The notes under the pieces are model-generated. The model ran no database searches. It had not been told where the DNA came from and saw only the letters and a list, made by a program, of their open reading frames with translations. Below, in pieces: positions 25,445-35,410 of a DNA stretch of 64,000 nucleotides; position 1 is the first letter of the stretch, and each line of letters starts with the position of its first letter. The translations under genes were made by a program, and so were the position numbers. The DNA comes from Maricaulis maris_C (GTDB lineage Bacteria > Pseudomonadota > Alphaproteobacteria > Caulobacterales > Maricaulaceae), in contig NZ_JAGDYT010000001.1 in assembly GCF_049116555.1 (NCBI RefSeq), positions 248,001 through 312,000 on the forward strand. Reading direction: 5' to 3'.

Positions 25445-26794
25445 ATGGGCAAGAAATACTTCGGAACCGACGGGGTGAGGGGACTCACCAACAGCTTCCC
25501 AATGACGGCTGAGACCGCATTGAGACTGGGCATGGCCGCGGGCAAGTATTTCGTCCGCCACACCGGCCGGCACTCCGTGGTGATCGGCAAGGATACGCGC
25601 TTGTCCGGATACATGATCGAGAGCGCGCTTGTGGCCGGCTTTACTTCGGTCGGCATGGATGTGTTCCAGTTCGGGCCCCTGCCAACGCCGGCCGTTGCGT
25701 TGATGACGCGCTCCTTGCGGGCTGATCTCGGAGTCATGATCACGGCTTCGCACAACCCTTATCATGACAACGGCATGAAACTGTTCGGTCCCGATGGTCG
25801 CAAGCTGGATGACAAGGCGGAACTGGAAATCGAGGCGCTGATGGATGGCTCGCTTTCCGAGGAGCTGGCGGCGCCCTCGGATCTCGGGCGGGCCAAACGC
25901 GTGGATGACGCCCAGGCGCGCTATGTCGAGATCGTCAAATCCTCTTTCCCGCGCGCCAAGCGCCTGTCGAACCTTCGCCTGGTCGTCGATTGCGCCAACG
26001 GTGCGGGCTACAAGGTCGCGCCGAAGGCGCTCTGGGAGCTCGGCGCGGACGTGATCCCGATCGGCGTCGAGCCGAATGGCTTCAACGTCAATGAGGAGTG
26101 CGGGTCCACGGCGCCGGCGCGCCTGTCCAAGGAAGTGGTCAAGTTTCGCGCCGATCTTGGTATCGCGCTCGACGGCGATGGTGACCGGATCGTGCTGTGC
26201 GATGAGAAGGGCCGGGTTATCGATGGTGACCAGATCCTGGGGCTGCTGGCAGGCCATTGGCAGGATATTGGCGAATTGCGGCACCCCGCGATCGTCGCCA
26301 CCGTGATGTCCAATCTGGGATTGGAGCAGTACCTCGCCGGCCGTGGTATCAAACTCGAGCGTACGCAGGTCGGAGACCGGTATGTTTCGGAACGCATGCG
26401 CGAAACCGGGATCAATCTCGGTGGCGAGGCGTCGGGCCATATTGTCATGCCCGACTTCTCGCCGACCGGTGACGGGCTGATTGCCGCTCTGCAGGTCCTG
26501 CGTGTGCTTGGCGACAGCGGGAAGCGCGCCAGCGAGCTGCTCAACGTTTTCAAGCCGGCACCCCAATTACTGGAGAATGTTCGCGTCGCTCGCGGCAAGA
26601 CGCCGCTTGAGTCGGAAGCCGTAAAAGCGGCGATTGCGGACGCCGAGACCCGGATGGGCAAGGCTGGACGCCTTGTTGTTCGTGCCTCGGGAACAGAGCC
26701 CGTCGTTCGCGTCATGGCTGAGGGTGAGCAAAAGCTGATCCGGTCTGTTGTCGATGATGTGCGCGGGGCAATTGAAACAGTGGCGCAGGGCTAG
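25445..26794 (+). CDS. glmM: Phosphoglucosamine mutase
   Basis: The 449-residue protein interconverts glucosamine 6- and 1-phosphate on the way to UDP-GlcNAc. It starts with the invariant YFGTDGVRG, has the catalytic phosphoserine in TASHNPYHDNG (about residue 102), the metal loop DGDGDR, and the phosphate-binding RASGTEPVVRVM near the end. ATG 25445 gives the family start. glmS, the previous enzyme of the pathway, is also in this window (46748), which fits the sugar-nucleotide supply theme. Confidence 0.97.
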   Translation: MGKKYFGTDGVRGLTNSFPMTAETALRLGMAAGKYFVRHTGRHSVVIGKDTRLSGYMIESALVAGFTSVGMDVFQFGPLPTPAVALMTRSLRADLGVMITASHNPYHDNGMKLFGPDGRKLDDKAELEIEALMDGSLSEELAAPSDLGRAKRVDDAQARYVEIVKSSFPRAKRLSNLRLVVDCANGAGYKVAPKALWELGADVIPIGVEPNGFNVNEECGSTAPARLSKEVVKFRADLGIALDGDGDRIVLCDEKGRVIDGDQILGLLAGHWQDIGELRHPAIVATVMSNLGLEQYLAGRGIKLERTQVGDRYVSERMRETGINLGGEASGHIVMPDFSPTGDGLIAALQVLRVLGDSGKRASELLNVFKPAPQLLENVRVARGKTPLESEAVKAAIADAETRMGKAGRLVVRASGTEPVVRVMAEGEQKLIRSVVDDVRGAIETVAQG

Positions 26795-26909
26795 TTCTCG
26801 TGCCCGGCTGCGGCGGCGCAGCGGGTGTGAGGCCGTCGCGGCATTCTCTTCTTGCGTTGGTTCGCACGGTCGGCGATACCCGAGCTGACCGGTACTGGAG
26901 TGATGAATT

Positions 26910-28220
26910 ATGCGCGTCGCAATGATCGGAACAGGCTATGTCGGGCTGGTGTCCGGCGCGTGCTTTGCGGATTTCGGACATGAAGTTACCTGCGTCGACA
27001 AGGACGCAGCAAAAGTCGAAACGCTGAAATCAGGCGGCATCCCGATCTACGAGCCGGGCCTCGACATGCTGGTAATGCGCAATGTGCGCGAAGGCCGCCT
27101 GTCCTTTACCCAGGACCTCGAGGAAGCAGTCAAGGCCGCCGATGCGGTTTTCATCGCAGTGGGGACACCCTCTCGTCGTGGCGACGGCTTTGCCGATCTC
27201 AGCTATGTTTACGCAGCCGCCAAGGAAATCGCACAGGTGATGGACGGCTATACGGTGGTCGTGACGAAGTCGACGGTTCCGGTCGGAACGGGTGACGAGG
27301 TTGAGCGCCTCATCCGCGAAACGCGACCGGGCGCTGACTTCGCCGTTGTCTCCAATCCGGAATTCCTGCGCGAAGGCGCCGCCATCGACGATTTCAAGCG
27401 GCCGGACCGCGTGATCGTCGGCACCGATGATGATCGCGCCCGGACGGCGATGAATGAACTCTATCGCCCGCTTTTCCTGAACGAGACACCAATCGTCTTT
27501 ACTTCGCGTCGGACCTCCGAGCTGATCAAGTATGCGGCCAATGCTTTTCTCGCGATGAAGATCACCTTCATCAACGAGATCGCGGACCTTTGCGAGAAAG
27601 TCGGCGCCAATGTCCAGGAAGTCGCCAAGGGAGTCGGGCTCGACAACCGGATCGGCGGTAAATTCCTGCATGCCGGCCCCGGCTATGGTGGCTCCTGCTT
27701 CCCCAAGGACACGCTCGCCCTGACCCGTACCGCTCAGGAAAATGACGCGCCCCTGCGCTTGATCGAAACGGTGGTCGAGGTCAATGACGCCCGCAAGCGG
27801 GCCATGGCCAGCAAGGTCATCGAGGCCTGCGGTGGCGATGTGAACGGCAAGACCGTCGCCATTCTGGGTGTGACCTTCAAGCCGAACACGGATGACATGC
27901 GCGATGCGCCGAGCCTGGAAATCATTCCGGCTCTGCAAAAGGCCGGGGCCACGGTTCGGGCCTTCGATCCCGCCGGCACTGTTGAAGCCGAAAAGCTTCT
28001 CCAGAATGTCGAATTCGTTTCCGGTCCGTACTTCTGTGCGGAAGGGGCCGATGTTCTGGTGATCATTACCGAGTGGAACGAGTTCCGGGCGCTCGACATG
28101 AAGCGCCTGAAGTCAACCATGAAGGCGCCTGTCCTCGTTGACCTTCGCAATATTTACACGCTGGAAGAAGCGACCAATGCCGGTTTCGCTTATACCAGTG
28201 TTGGACGCCCCGAAGGCTGA
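26910..28220 (+). CDS. ugd: UDP-glucose 6-dehydrogenase
   Basis: The 436-residue protein has an N-terminal NAD domain (IGTGYVGLVSGACFADFGH), a middle domain, and the catalytic cysteine in GPGYGGSCFPKDT (about residue 260). A C-terminal UDP-binding domain follows, including GVTFKPNTDDMRDAPS. It oxidises UDP-glucose to UDP-glucuronate, the substrate for the epimerase at 23430. Acidic sugars from this step would add charge to the exported polymer. Confidence 0.96.
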   Translation: MRVAMIGTGYVGLVSGACFADFGHEVTCVDKDAAKVETLKSGGIPIYEPGLDMLVMRNVREGRLSFTQDLEEAVKAADAVFIAVGTPSRRGDGFADLSYVYAAAKEIAQVMDGYTVVVTKSTVPVGTGDEVERLIRETRPGADFAVVSNPEFLREGAAIDDFKRPDRVIVGTDDDRARTAMNELYRPLFLNETPIVFTSRRTSELIKYAANAFLAMKITFINEIADLCEKVGANVQEVAKGVGLDNRIGGKFLHAGPGYGGSCFPKDTLALTRTAQENDAPLRLIETVVEVNDARKRAMASKVIEACGGDVNGKTVAILGVTFKPNTDDMRDAPSLEIIPALQKAGATVRAFDPAGTVEAEKLLQNVEFVSGPYFCAEGADVLVIITEWNEFRALDMKRLKSTMKAPVLVDLRNIYTLEEATNAGFAYTSVGRPEG

Positions 28221-28240
28221 ATCAGAAACACTCGTCGGGT

Positions 28241-28257
28241 ACAGCCCGTCGGGCTGT
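28241..28257 (+). other. Short perfect hairpin between ugd and the phosphohexomutase gene
   Basis: ACAGCCC-GTC-GGGCTGT is a perfect 7-bp stem in an 85-base gap. No U-run follows, so I do not call a terminator. It may be an mRNA-stabilising or attenuating structure. Confidence 0.4.
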
Positions 28258-28305
28258 GCGCGTCGCGAGACCCACCCCGACTGTCACTCAAGAAGCGGTG
28301 TTCCC

Positions 28306-29826
28306 ATGACGATCAAGCCCCATGCCAGCCTTGCCCCCAATTCCTGGGCTTTCGAAAATGAAGCCCTGATCAAGCCAACCGGCTTTCGCGAATATGATGC
28401 GCGCTGGTGGTTCGGGCATCCCGGTTCAGACGTGGCGCCGGACCTGAACCTGTATGGTGTTCAGACGCTGGGGATGGGCCTCGGTACGCTGATCCATGAA
28501 CTCGGCGTGGCCCCCAAGATCGTCGTCGGTCATGATTTCCGCAGCTATTCCCTGAGCGTGAAGCTGGCCCTCGAGGTCGGCCTCATGGCCGCGGGAGTCG
28601 AGGTGCACGATATCGGTCTGGCCCTTTCGCCGGTTGCCTACTACGCGCAGTTCGACCTGGATATTCCCTGCGTTGCGATGGTCACCGCCAGTCACAATTC
28701 AAACGGCTGGACCGGTGTGAAAATGGGGGCCAACCGGCCGCTGACCTTCGGCCCGGACGAGATGAGTCGGCTGAAGGAAATCGTCCTCTCGGGCGAAGCC
28801 AAGACGCGATCCGGCGGCGGCTATGTGCGCCAAGCTGGCGTGACAGAGCGCTATCTTGCCGACGTTGCCGAGGACGTCGCCATTTCCCGCCCGCTCAAGG
28901 TTGTCGCAGCCTGTGGCAATGGCACGGCTGGCGCCTTCGCGCCGCAGGCACTGCGTGCCATGGGGGTCGAAGTGGTCGAGATGGATTGCGAGCTGGACCA
29001 CACTTTCCCGCGCTATAATCCGAACCCCGAAGACATGAAGATGCTGCATGCCATGCGCGACGCCGTGCTGGAGCATGGTGCGGATGTCGGCCTCGGTTTC
29101 GATGGTGATGGCGACCGCTGTGGCGTGATCGACAATGAGGGCGAGGAAATTTTCGCCGACAAGATTGGCCTGATGCTGGCGCGCGATCTGGCGCCGCTTC
29201 ATCCTGGCTCGACCTTTGTGGTCGACGTGAAATCGACCGGCCTGTTCAGCATCGACCCGATCCTCGCCGAGCATGGCTGCAAGACGGACTACTACAAGAC
29301 CGGTCATTCCTACATCAAGCGCCGCTCGAAAGATCTGGGTGCGCTGGCCGGGTTCGAGAAGTCCGGCCACTTCTTCCTGCAGCCGCCAATCGGGCGCGGC
29401 TATGATGACGGCCTGGTCGCCGCGCGCGCCGTCTTGCAGATGCTGGAACGCAATCCGGACAAGTCGATGGCTGATCTGCGCCGGGCGCTGCCGGTCAGTT
29501 TCGGATCGCCGACCATGTCGCCGGCCTGCGCCGACGAAGAGAAATACTCGGTGGTCGAGAAGATCGTCGCGGAGGTGTCCGACCTTGCGGCAGCCGGCGG
29601 CAAGCTTGCGGGGCGATCCATCGTCGATGTGAACACGGTCAATGGCGTGCGGTTCACGCTTGAGGGCGGTGCCTGGGGTCTTGTTCGCGCGTCATCGAAT
29701 ACGCCCAATCTGGTGGTGGTCGTCGAGAGCCCCGCGTCGCAGGACGATGTTGCGTCGGTCTTCCACGCGATTGAAGGTATTCTGGCCCGCTATCCGGACG
29801 TCGGTGAATTTGATCAAAAGCTGTAG
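28306..29826 (+). CDS. Phosphomannomutase/phosphoglucomutase
   Basis: The 506-residue alpha-D-phosphohexomutase has the catalytic serine in TASHNSNGWTGVK (about residue 128), metal loop GFDGDGDRCG, sugar loop GFEKSGH, and phosphate loop RASSNTPNLVV. The serine loop reads ASHNSNG where many ManB/AlgC enzymes have ASHNPxxYNG, which marks a distinct subgroup common in Caulobacterales. It would supply mannose-1-P or glucose-1-P for GDP-mannose or UDP- and dTDP-glucose. It probably belongs to the ugd transcription unit. ATG 28306 is the first start consistent with conservation. Confidence 0.9.
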   Translation: MTIKPHASLAPNSWAFENEALIKPTGFREYDARWWFGHPGSDVAPDLNLYGVQTLGMGLGTLIHELGVAPKIVVGHDFRSYSLSVKLALEVGLMAAGVEVHDIGLALSPVAYYAQFDLDIPCVAMVTASHNSNGWTGVKMGANRPLTFGPDEMSRLKEIVLSGEAKTRSGGGYVRQAGVTERYLADVAEDVAISRPLKVVAACGNGTAGAFAPQALRAMGVEVVEMDCELDHTFPRYNPNPEDMKMLHAMRDAVLEHGADVGLGFDGDGDRCGVIDNEGEEIFADKIGLMLARDLAPLHPGSTFVVDVKSTGLFSIDPILAEHGCKTDYYKTGHSYIKRRSKDLGALAGFEKSGHFFLQPPIGRGYDDGLVAARAVLQMLERNPDKSMADLRRALPVSFGSPTMSPACADEEKYSVVEKIVAEVSDLAAAGGKLAGRSIVDVNTVNGVRFTLEGGAWGLVRASSNTPNLVVVVESPASQDDVASVFHAIEGILARYPDVGEFDQKL

Positions 29827-29999
29827 GCCGGGCGAGAATTCGCCTATGCCAACAGGGAGGTGGTCTTCCTCTTTTGGATCGAATATGAAGGCCGCTGAAA
29901 GAGTTCGGGGGCGTCAGCAGAGTTCGAGCGCCGTTTTGGGTGCACCGGCAATATGTCGGGTATCCGGTGGAGACTTGCGCTGCACATCATGTGGTTTTG

Positions 30000-32015
30000 A
30001 TGATCAAGAAATTCCTTGCGATGTTCGGAATGTCGGCTGCGTATGGCGACAAGGTATCCGGAAACTACCGGCCTGATATTGACGGCATGCGTGCGCTCGC
30101 CGTGCTGCCAGTCTTCCTCTACCACATGGAATTGGGAATTCTGCCGGGCGGATTTGTCGGCGTCGACATATTCTTCGTGATCTCAGGCTACCTGATCTCC
30201 GGAATTCTGCTTCGCAGCAATGAAGGTGGCAGTTTCCAGTTCAAGGAATTCTACGCCAAGCGTGCGAAGCGCATTCTGCCGGCTTTCTATGTGACGGTCG
30301 TCCTGACGCTTCTGGCCGCGGCTCTGATCATGCCGCCCCGCTTCTTTGCCGAGGCCGGTGAGTCGGCCTTTTATGCCATCCTGTCGCTGTCCAATATCTA
30401 CTTCTGGCTGACTTCGGGCTATTTCGACAGCGATGTCATAAACAAGCCCTTCCTGCATACTTGGTCGCTGTCGGTCGAGGAGCAGTATTACGTCCTGTGG
30501 CCAGCCATTATCCTCATCATCTACAAGCTCCGGGCCCGGGCGATTTTCCCGTATCTCGCCATTGCGCTGACCGTTGTCTCCTTCGCAGCAGCCCAAGCCA
30601 TGCTCCGGGATCACGCCGCCGCTTCCTTCTATATGCTGCCATTCCGCTTCGGTGAGCTCGCACTCGGCGCCATCGCAGCCTGGTATCGACCGCAGTTGAT
30701 GCGGCTGCCCAATGTCGTCCGGGAAATTACGACCGTGATCGCCTTGGTCATGATGATCGGGCCGATCCTGGTCTACACGTCAGAAACGCCTTTCCCGGGG
30801 CTGACCGCGCTCATTCCGTGCCTTGGGGCTTTCCTGATCTGCGGTGTCGGCGCCTCGAAGGCGTCCGGCGCCATGTTCTGGTGGCGCCCGTCGATTGGTG
30901 TCGGGCTCGTATCCTATTCGATGTACCTGCTGCACTGGCCGGTGATCGTCATGTATCACAGCTATTTCGGCGAGATGCCGGATTGGGGTGCGGGCGCGAT
31001 GATCTTTGTCGGAGTCTCGCTGGGCTCCTATCTGATGTACCTGTTTGTGGAGCAGCCCTTCCGAGGTGAAGCCGCCGCCCGGATGAGTCATGCCTATGTC
31101 GGCTTCCTTGGCGCCATGGGTGCGCTGGTCCTGATCGTCGCGGCGGCGATCGTGTGGACCCAGGATGGCTGGCCCGGCCGGTATGGCAGCAATGTCGTGG
31201 AGCTTCAGGCGATCAACTCGGAACAGCGCGTCGCTCGCGCTGCGGCCCTGCGTCGCGAATGCCATCTGCAGGGAACGGATCAGCGTCATATCAACCGTCT
31301 TCGCGTTGAAACCTGTCTTGCGCCGGGTCAGGCCCAGCCGAATGTTCTCATCATTGGCAGCTCTTATGCGGCGGATGATGGGGTGGTTCTGGCCCGGGCC
31401 TTCCGCCGGGTGCACTGGATGCAAATGACATCGCCGGGCTGTGTCCCAGTTCCGGGCGTGGAGCAACGTGCGCCGGCCTGCCGGATCATTTCCGGGCATT
31501 TGGGCGACGCCTTCGAGGCCGGGTTGCGGCCTGATTATGTTGTGCTGTCCCACAATTGGAATGTCGCATCAGTGTCGCAGCTCCAGGAGGCCCTGGACTA
31601 TTATTCGGAGCGTGCCGGCCAGGTTGTCGTGCTCGGGCCGCGCGGACGCTTGCGGGCGGAAGTGCTGGATATTGCGGCTGATGTCCGTGGTGAACTGGCC
31701 GACTTCATGCTCGACAGCCAACATCAGGCTGCTGACCTGGCTGAGGTGCAGGCCGGACTCGCTGCTGCAGACTGGCCGGAGAATGCGTCACTCTTCCAGA
31801 TTGCCGATTTCCTGTGGGACGAGAACCGGCTGCCGCTCGAGCCTGTTGAGGGACGGTTGTTCTTCATCGATGACGGACATTTCTCGGTCGAGGGAATGGA
31901 ATACTTGGCGCGGCGCCTGCGTCGTGAATACCAGACGTTCGAGGGCTTCGCGCGAGCGGTGGCCGACGGCCCAGCGGTGGGTGCCGAAACGGACAATGAG
32001 AACGGCGAGCAATAA
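30000..32015 (+). CDS. Membrane acyltransferase with C-terminal SGNH domain (OafA-like)
   Basis: About 671 residues. The N-terminal acyltransferase-3 domain has some ten membrane helices (YRPDIDGMRALAVLPVFLYH with the catalytic His, then FFVISGYLIS). A C-terminal SGNH-hydrolase-like domain starts near residue 445 (VLIIGSSYAADDG) and ends with DDGHFSVEGMEYLA, which supplies the catalytic Asp/His pair. Proteins of this type O-acetylate or otherwise acylate O-antigen and capsule sugars. The block-I motif reads GSS instead of the usual GDS. Start is uncertain: ATG at 30000 or 30030, or an earlier GTG at 29940, none with a good ribosome site. Confidence 0.88.
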   Translation: MIKKFLAMFGMSAAYGDKVSGNYRPDIDGMRALAVLPVFLYHMELGILPGGFVGVDIFFVISGYLISGILLRSNEGGSFQFKEFYAKRAKRILPAFYVTVVLTLLAAALIMPPRFFAEAGESAFYAILSLSNIYFWLTSGYFDSDVINKPFLHTWSLSVEEQYYVLWPAIILIIYKLRARAIFPYLAIALTVVSFAAAQAMLRDHAAASFYMLPFRFGELALGAIAAWYRPQLMRLPNVVREITTVIALVMMIGPILVYTSETPFPGLTALIPCLGAFLICGVGASKASGAMFWWRPSIGVGLVSYSMYLLHWPVIVMYHSYFGEMPDWGAGAMIFVGVSLGSYLMYLFVEQPFRGEAAARMSHAYVGFLGAMGALVLIVAAAIVWTQDGWPGRYGSNVVELQAINSEQRVARAAALRRECHLQGTDQRHINRLRVETCLAPGQAQPNVLIIGSSYAADDGVVLARAFRRVHWMQMTSPGCVPVPGVEQRAPACRIISGHLGDAFEAGLRPDYVVLSHNWNVASVSQLQEALDYYSERAGQVVVLGPRGRLRAEVLDIAADVRGELADFMLDSQHQAADLAEVQAGLAAADWPENASLFQIADFLWDENRLPLEPVEGRLFFIDDGHFSVEGMEYLARRLRREYQTFEGFARAVADGPAVGAETDNENGEQ

Positions 32016-32066
32016 GCCGGGCCGGCGCGTGCGCTCGGGCGGATGTCCATCAGGAAGGACGGTTAC

Positions 32067-33206
32067 ATGAAGAAGACCATCATTGATCCGCTGACATCTG
32101 CACGCGGTTTTGCGGCAATCTATGTGGTGATCTACCACATCAAGGATCGCCTTGGTGAGTTCGCTTTGTCGGACTATGCCCCGGCGCTCTCCTATGGATG
32201 GCTGGGCGTCGATTTCTTCTTCATCCTGTCGGGTTTTATTCTGTGCTACGTCTATTCGGCGGACTATGCGGGCGGCAAGTTTCGCTTTCTCGATTTCATT
32301 CTGTCGCGGGTCGCCCGTATCTATCCGGTCCACCTGGCGACGCTATTGATCTGGGTCGGGCTCGGCGCATGGGCCGGCTTCCTGTGGTCCACTGACCGCT
32401 TCGGTGTGTCCGGATTCGTGCTCAATATCCTGATGGTTCATGCGTGGAATGTCCTGCCGCAGAATACGTGGAATTTTCCGGCGTGGTCGATCAGTGCTGA
32501 ATGGCTCGCCTATTTGTTCTTCCCGGCTCTCATGTTTGCGGTGACGCGCATCAAGAACCATATCGTGATCAATATAATCCTCGTCATCGTGTTGATTCTG
32601 GCGCTCCAGGCATTCATTTCCATCCTGCCGGGGCGGCGCTTCAACTGGACGTATGAGTGGTCGATGGTGAGAATTCTCTGTGAATTCACGGCCGGGATGT
32701 TCCTGTTCCGGATCTACCAGCACCTCAAGCCGAGCTATGTCTGGGATGTTGTCGCGGTCCTCGCCATTGGCGCCAGCGTTTGGTTGCTGATTGCCCGACC
32801 AGACCTTCCCTGGCTACAGGTAGAGACCGCAGTCGTTCTGTTGACCGCACTCAGTGTCCTGGCCTTCGCCTGCATGAAGGGAGCTGTGGGCAGCCTGCTT
32901 TCGCTCGCGCCCCTGACCTATCTCGGTCGCATCAGCTACTCGATGTATATGTGGCACGCGGCACCGCTCTTCGTGATCGGCATCAGCCTGCGTCGCAATT
33001 TCGAGGGCGAGCTGAGCTTTGCCCAAGGCGGACTCCTCTTTGTGGTCTACCTCGCCACGGTCGTGCTCGGAGCGGTCCTGCTCTATCATTTCGTCGAGAA
33101 GCCCGCGCGCAACATCGTGCGTCGGGCCGGGTCCAAATGGCTTGGCCGGGAAGCACGCCTCGAGATCGAGCGCGCGGAAGCCCGCGCCGCCCGGGCCTCG
33201 ACCTAA
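32067..33206 (+). CDS. Acyltransferase-3 family membrane protein
   Basis: The 379-residue integral membrane protein has the acyltransferase-3 fold: LTSARGFAAIYVVIYHIKD with the catalytic His, LGVDFFFILSGFILCYV and about ten hydrophobic helices. It has no SGNH extension, unlike its upstream neighbour. It likely transfers an acyl group to the polysaccharide from the cytoplasmic side. ATG 32067 has AGGAAGGA at proper distance. A gap of about 50 bp separates it from the first acyltransferase gene, suggesting co-transcription. Confidence 0.9.
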   Translation: MKKTIIDPLTSARGFAAIYVVIYHIKDRLGEFALSDYAPALSYGWLGVDFFFILSGFILCYVYSADYAGGKFRFLDFILSRVARIYPVHLATLLIWVGLGAWAGFLWSTDRFGVSGFVLNILMVHAWNVLPQNTWNFPAWSISAEWLAYLFFPALMFAVTRIKNHIVINIILVIVLILALQAFISILPGRRFNWTYEWSMVRILCEFTAGMFLFRIYQHLKPSYVWDVVAVLAIGASVWLLIARPDLPWLQVETAVVLLTALSVLAFACMKGAVGSLLSLAPLTYLGRISYSMYMWHAAPLFVIGISLRRNFEGELSFAQGGLLFVVYLATVVLGAVLLYHFVEKPARNIVRRAGSKWLGREARLEIERAEARAARAST

Positions 33207-33223
33207 AGGCGGCCTGATCCGCC

Positions 33224-34474
33224 CTACACGGCGGCGCGGAGTCTGCGAACCTTGTCTGCAGTCCGGTCATAGAGCTGGTCGAGCCAGGTTCGTGCGGGCA
33301 GGAACCCGGGTTGAAGCCGATGTTCATCAAGGCCGTGGCTGTAGAGCCAGGCCCGGAAGGCGCGGCGTCCGGCCGGGCTGTTGAGCGGGAAAGCGCGTTG
33401 CAGGTCCGGCCGAGACTCCCAGACTTCCGCGCAATAGCGATTGAGCCCGGGGAAGCCGGACGGTGCGCGGCACAAAGCCGTCAGCTCCGTCGGCCTCGGT
33501 GAGGCCTCTGGCGGTTCTGGGTATGCGTGCCGGTAGACCCGCCGGACAAAGGGGTCGAGGCGAATATCGCCGTAGGTATCGAAGCCATAGGCGATGGATT
33601 CGTACCGGTTGTGATCGGCGTCGTTGATCCGTTCCAGATAGGTGTCGAGCAGGGATCTCAACGCGCCGAGTTGCCCTGCCTGGTAGCGTGTCTGGTGTCG
33701 CGAGAACACGTCGCGATCTTCCGGTGCGACGCCGGAGAAGTGGAAAAAGCGCAAGACGGATCCGGCGGCATGCCAGTCGCCCTTGTCGTCCCGTGTTATG
33801 GGCCGGTGCGCGAGATTCCAGTAGGCGGCGTTATAGCCCGGGTGGGAGAAAACCCGCAGGCCGGCTAGGTAGGAGGGCGCGAGGTCCATGAATTTCTGGT
33901 CGACGAACAGACCGGCCTCGAGGTCGACAATGCATTGTGTGGACAGGCGTGTGGCCCACCAGTCCAGGAAACGCGCGGTCGCTGGCGTGTCAACAAAGGC
34001 GCAGAAGCCCAGATTATAGGCACCTGTGCGAAGAAGGCGGATATCATCAATGGCGGCATCGTCGCCCGGCGGTACGCAGGCATGCGGCGTCAGGGCGCCA
34101 TCTACGCCGTCTGTATCCAGCAGGTCAAACAGCTCTTCAAAGGCCGAGACGACAAGGATGTCTGGGTCGAGAAAGATGGCCTGGCTGGTCGCCGGTTCGG
34201 CAAGAAAATGGCGCAATGCGAAGGGTTTGAGTGCGGTGTTGAACTCCATCACGGAGTAGCGAAGCGACATGTCGGGCAGCATGTCCAGCCCGAGATCGGC
34301 CGGTGTCACGACCGGGAATTCGATCGGCCCGGCCTGTGTCAGCGCAGTGTCCGAGTCCGCGATCACGATCCGGAAGTCCGCGCCCGGATGAGCGGCGCGC
34401 AACGACCGTCCCAGTGTGAGCGCATAGGCCAGATAATTGACCGAGCAGATCGTGAAATAGGTCCTGTGCCCCAT
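33224..34474 (-). CDS. GT8-like glycosyltransferase, standalone
   Basis: The 416-residue protein opens YFTICSVNYLAYALTLGRSL and contains the metal-binding DxD-type motif in IFLDPDILVV, as in GT-A fold transferases. Its first roughly 290 residues are clearly paralogous to the N-terminal domain of the protein at 37068 (shared MEFNTALKPF, LDPD, VDQKFMDLAP, YNAAYWNLAHRP, FFHFSG). ATG 34474 is preferred over one six codons earlier because AAGGGAAAG precedes it. It is convergent with the acyltransferase gene and divergent from the ABC permease gene. Donor and acceptor are unknown. Confidence 0.82.
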   Translation of the reverse strand: MGHRTYFTICSVNYLAYALTLGRSLRAAHPGADFRIVIADSDTALTQAGPIEFPVVTPADLGLDMLPDMSLRYSVMEFNTALKPFALRHFLAEPATSQAIFLDPDILVVSAFEELFDLLDTDGVDGALTPHACVPPGDDAAIDDIRLLRTGAYNLGFCAFVDTPATARFLDWWATRLSTQCIVDLEAGLFVDQKFMDLAPSYLAGLRVFSHPGYNAAYWNLAHRPITRDDKGDWHAAGSVLRFFHFSGVAPEDRDVFSRHQTRYQAGQLGALRSLLDTYLERINDADHNRYESIAYGFDTYGDIRLDPFVRRVYRHAYPEPPEASPRPTELTALCRAPSGFPGLNRYCAEVWESRPDLQRAFPLNSPAGRRAFRAWLYSHGLDEHRLQPGFLPARTWLDQLYDRTADKVRRLRAAV

Positions 34475-34552
34475 GGGTCTTTCCCTTGCCATGTGCCGTT
34501 TGGGGGCTTCCCCCTACGCTCGACTATGCTAAGCCGTTCTGGAGCTTGAGCC

Positions 34553-35410
34553 TTGGAAGTTCAAGCCTTCAGGCAGGTCGGGTGCGGCGCGATGTTGGTA
34601 GTAGATGATTTGACGGCTTCGACCCGCTCGCTTCGGTCGTGGGCCTATTTTGGTCTGAAAAAGCTTCAGCTTGATAACCGTCGGACATTCCTGGGCAGCG
34701 GCTGGCTGGTTCTCAGCTTCGCGCTGACCGTGCTCGGCGTCGGATTGTTGATGTCTGAATTGCAGGGCCTGGTTTTTCGCGAACACGTCCGATACGTCGC
34801 ACTGGGCTTCGCCTGCTGGAACTTCATTTCGGCAGCAATCGTCAGCGGTTGCTCGGTTTTTCTGAATAATCGCAGTTTTCTGTTGCAGTTGAGATTGCCG
34901 AAGACAGCCTTCGTGCACGCCCTGATGGTGCGCCTATCTTTCATTCTGATCCTGCAAATGCTCACAGCGATCGCCATCGCGCTCTTCTTCGGCTGGCGCC
35001 CGACGATGACCGCGCTCGAAGCACTGCCGGCGCTGTTGTTCTATATCTTGTCCGGTTACGGCGTGGCCCTGATGCTGGGATGCATCACGACCCGCTTTCA
35101 GGATATTGCCGAGTTGACCAGCTCCTTCATCCGTATTGCCTTTTTCTTCACGCCCGTTATCTGGCTCGCCGAGCGCAGGGCCGCGCGCTTCACCGGCGAA
35201 CCGGTTCCTGAAGGCGAGTTTTCGGTGATGTCCTTTCTTTTTACCTGGAACCCTTTCGCACACTATATCGAGGTTGTTCGGGGGCCGCTCATGGGCGTAA
35301 CGCCCCCGCTGATCAGCATGATCGTCGTCGGGGTCTGCACGCTGGTCCTGGTAGGGCTGGGCCTCCTGGCCTTCCAGATGTCGGGTCGGAGGCTGAACTA
35401 TTGGCTGTAA
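34553..35410 (+). CDS. wzm: Polysaccharide ABC exporter permease (Wzm-like)
   Basis: About 285 residues with six membrane helices typical of ABC-2 polysaccharide exporters (Wzm/KpsM/RfbA). Visible family features are the amphipathic entry with WAYFGLKKLQL, then RRTFLGSGWLVLSFALTVLG, and a late FFFTPVIW helix followed by NPFAHYIEVVRGPL. It forms the channel for lipid-linked polymer. Start is TTG 34553 with GGAG upstream; ATG 34592 is an alternative. The ATPase gene overlaps its 3' end by 10 bp. Confidence 0.9.
   Translation: MEVQAFRQVGCGAMLVVDDLTASTRSLRSWAYFGLKKLQLDNRRTFLGSGWLVLSFALTVLGVGLLMSELQGLVFREHVRYVALGFACWNFISAAIVSGCSVFLNNRSFLLQLRLPKTAFVHALMVRLSFILILQMLTAIAIALFFGWRPTMTALEALPALLFYILSGYGVALMLGCITTRFQDIAELTSSFIRIAFFFTPVIWLAERRAARFTGEPVPEGEFSVMSFLFTWNPFAHYIEVVRGPLMGVTPPLISMIVVGVCTLVLVGLGLLAFQMSGRRLNYWL

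Noticed and set aside
28241..28257. Terminator between ugd and the phosphohexomutase gene
   Set aside because: The stem is good but no U-run follows, so it is listed only as a hairpin.
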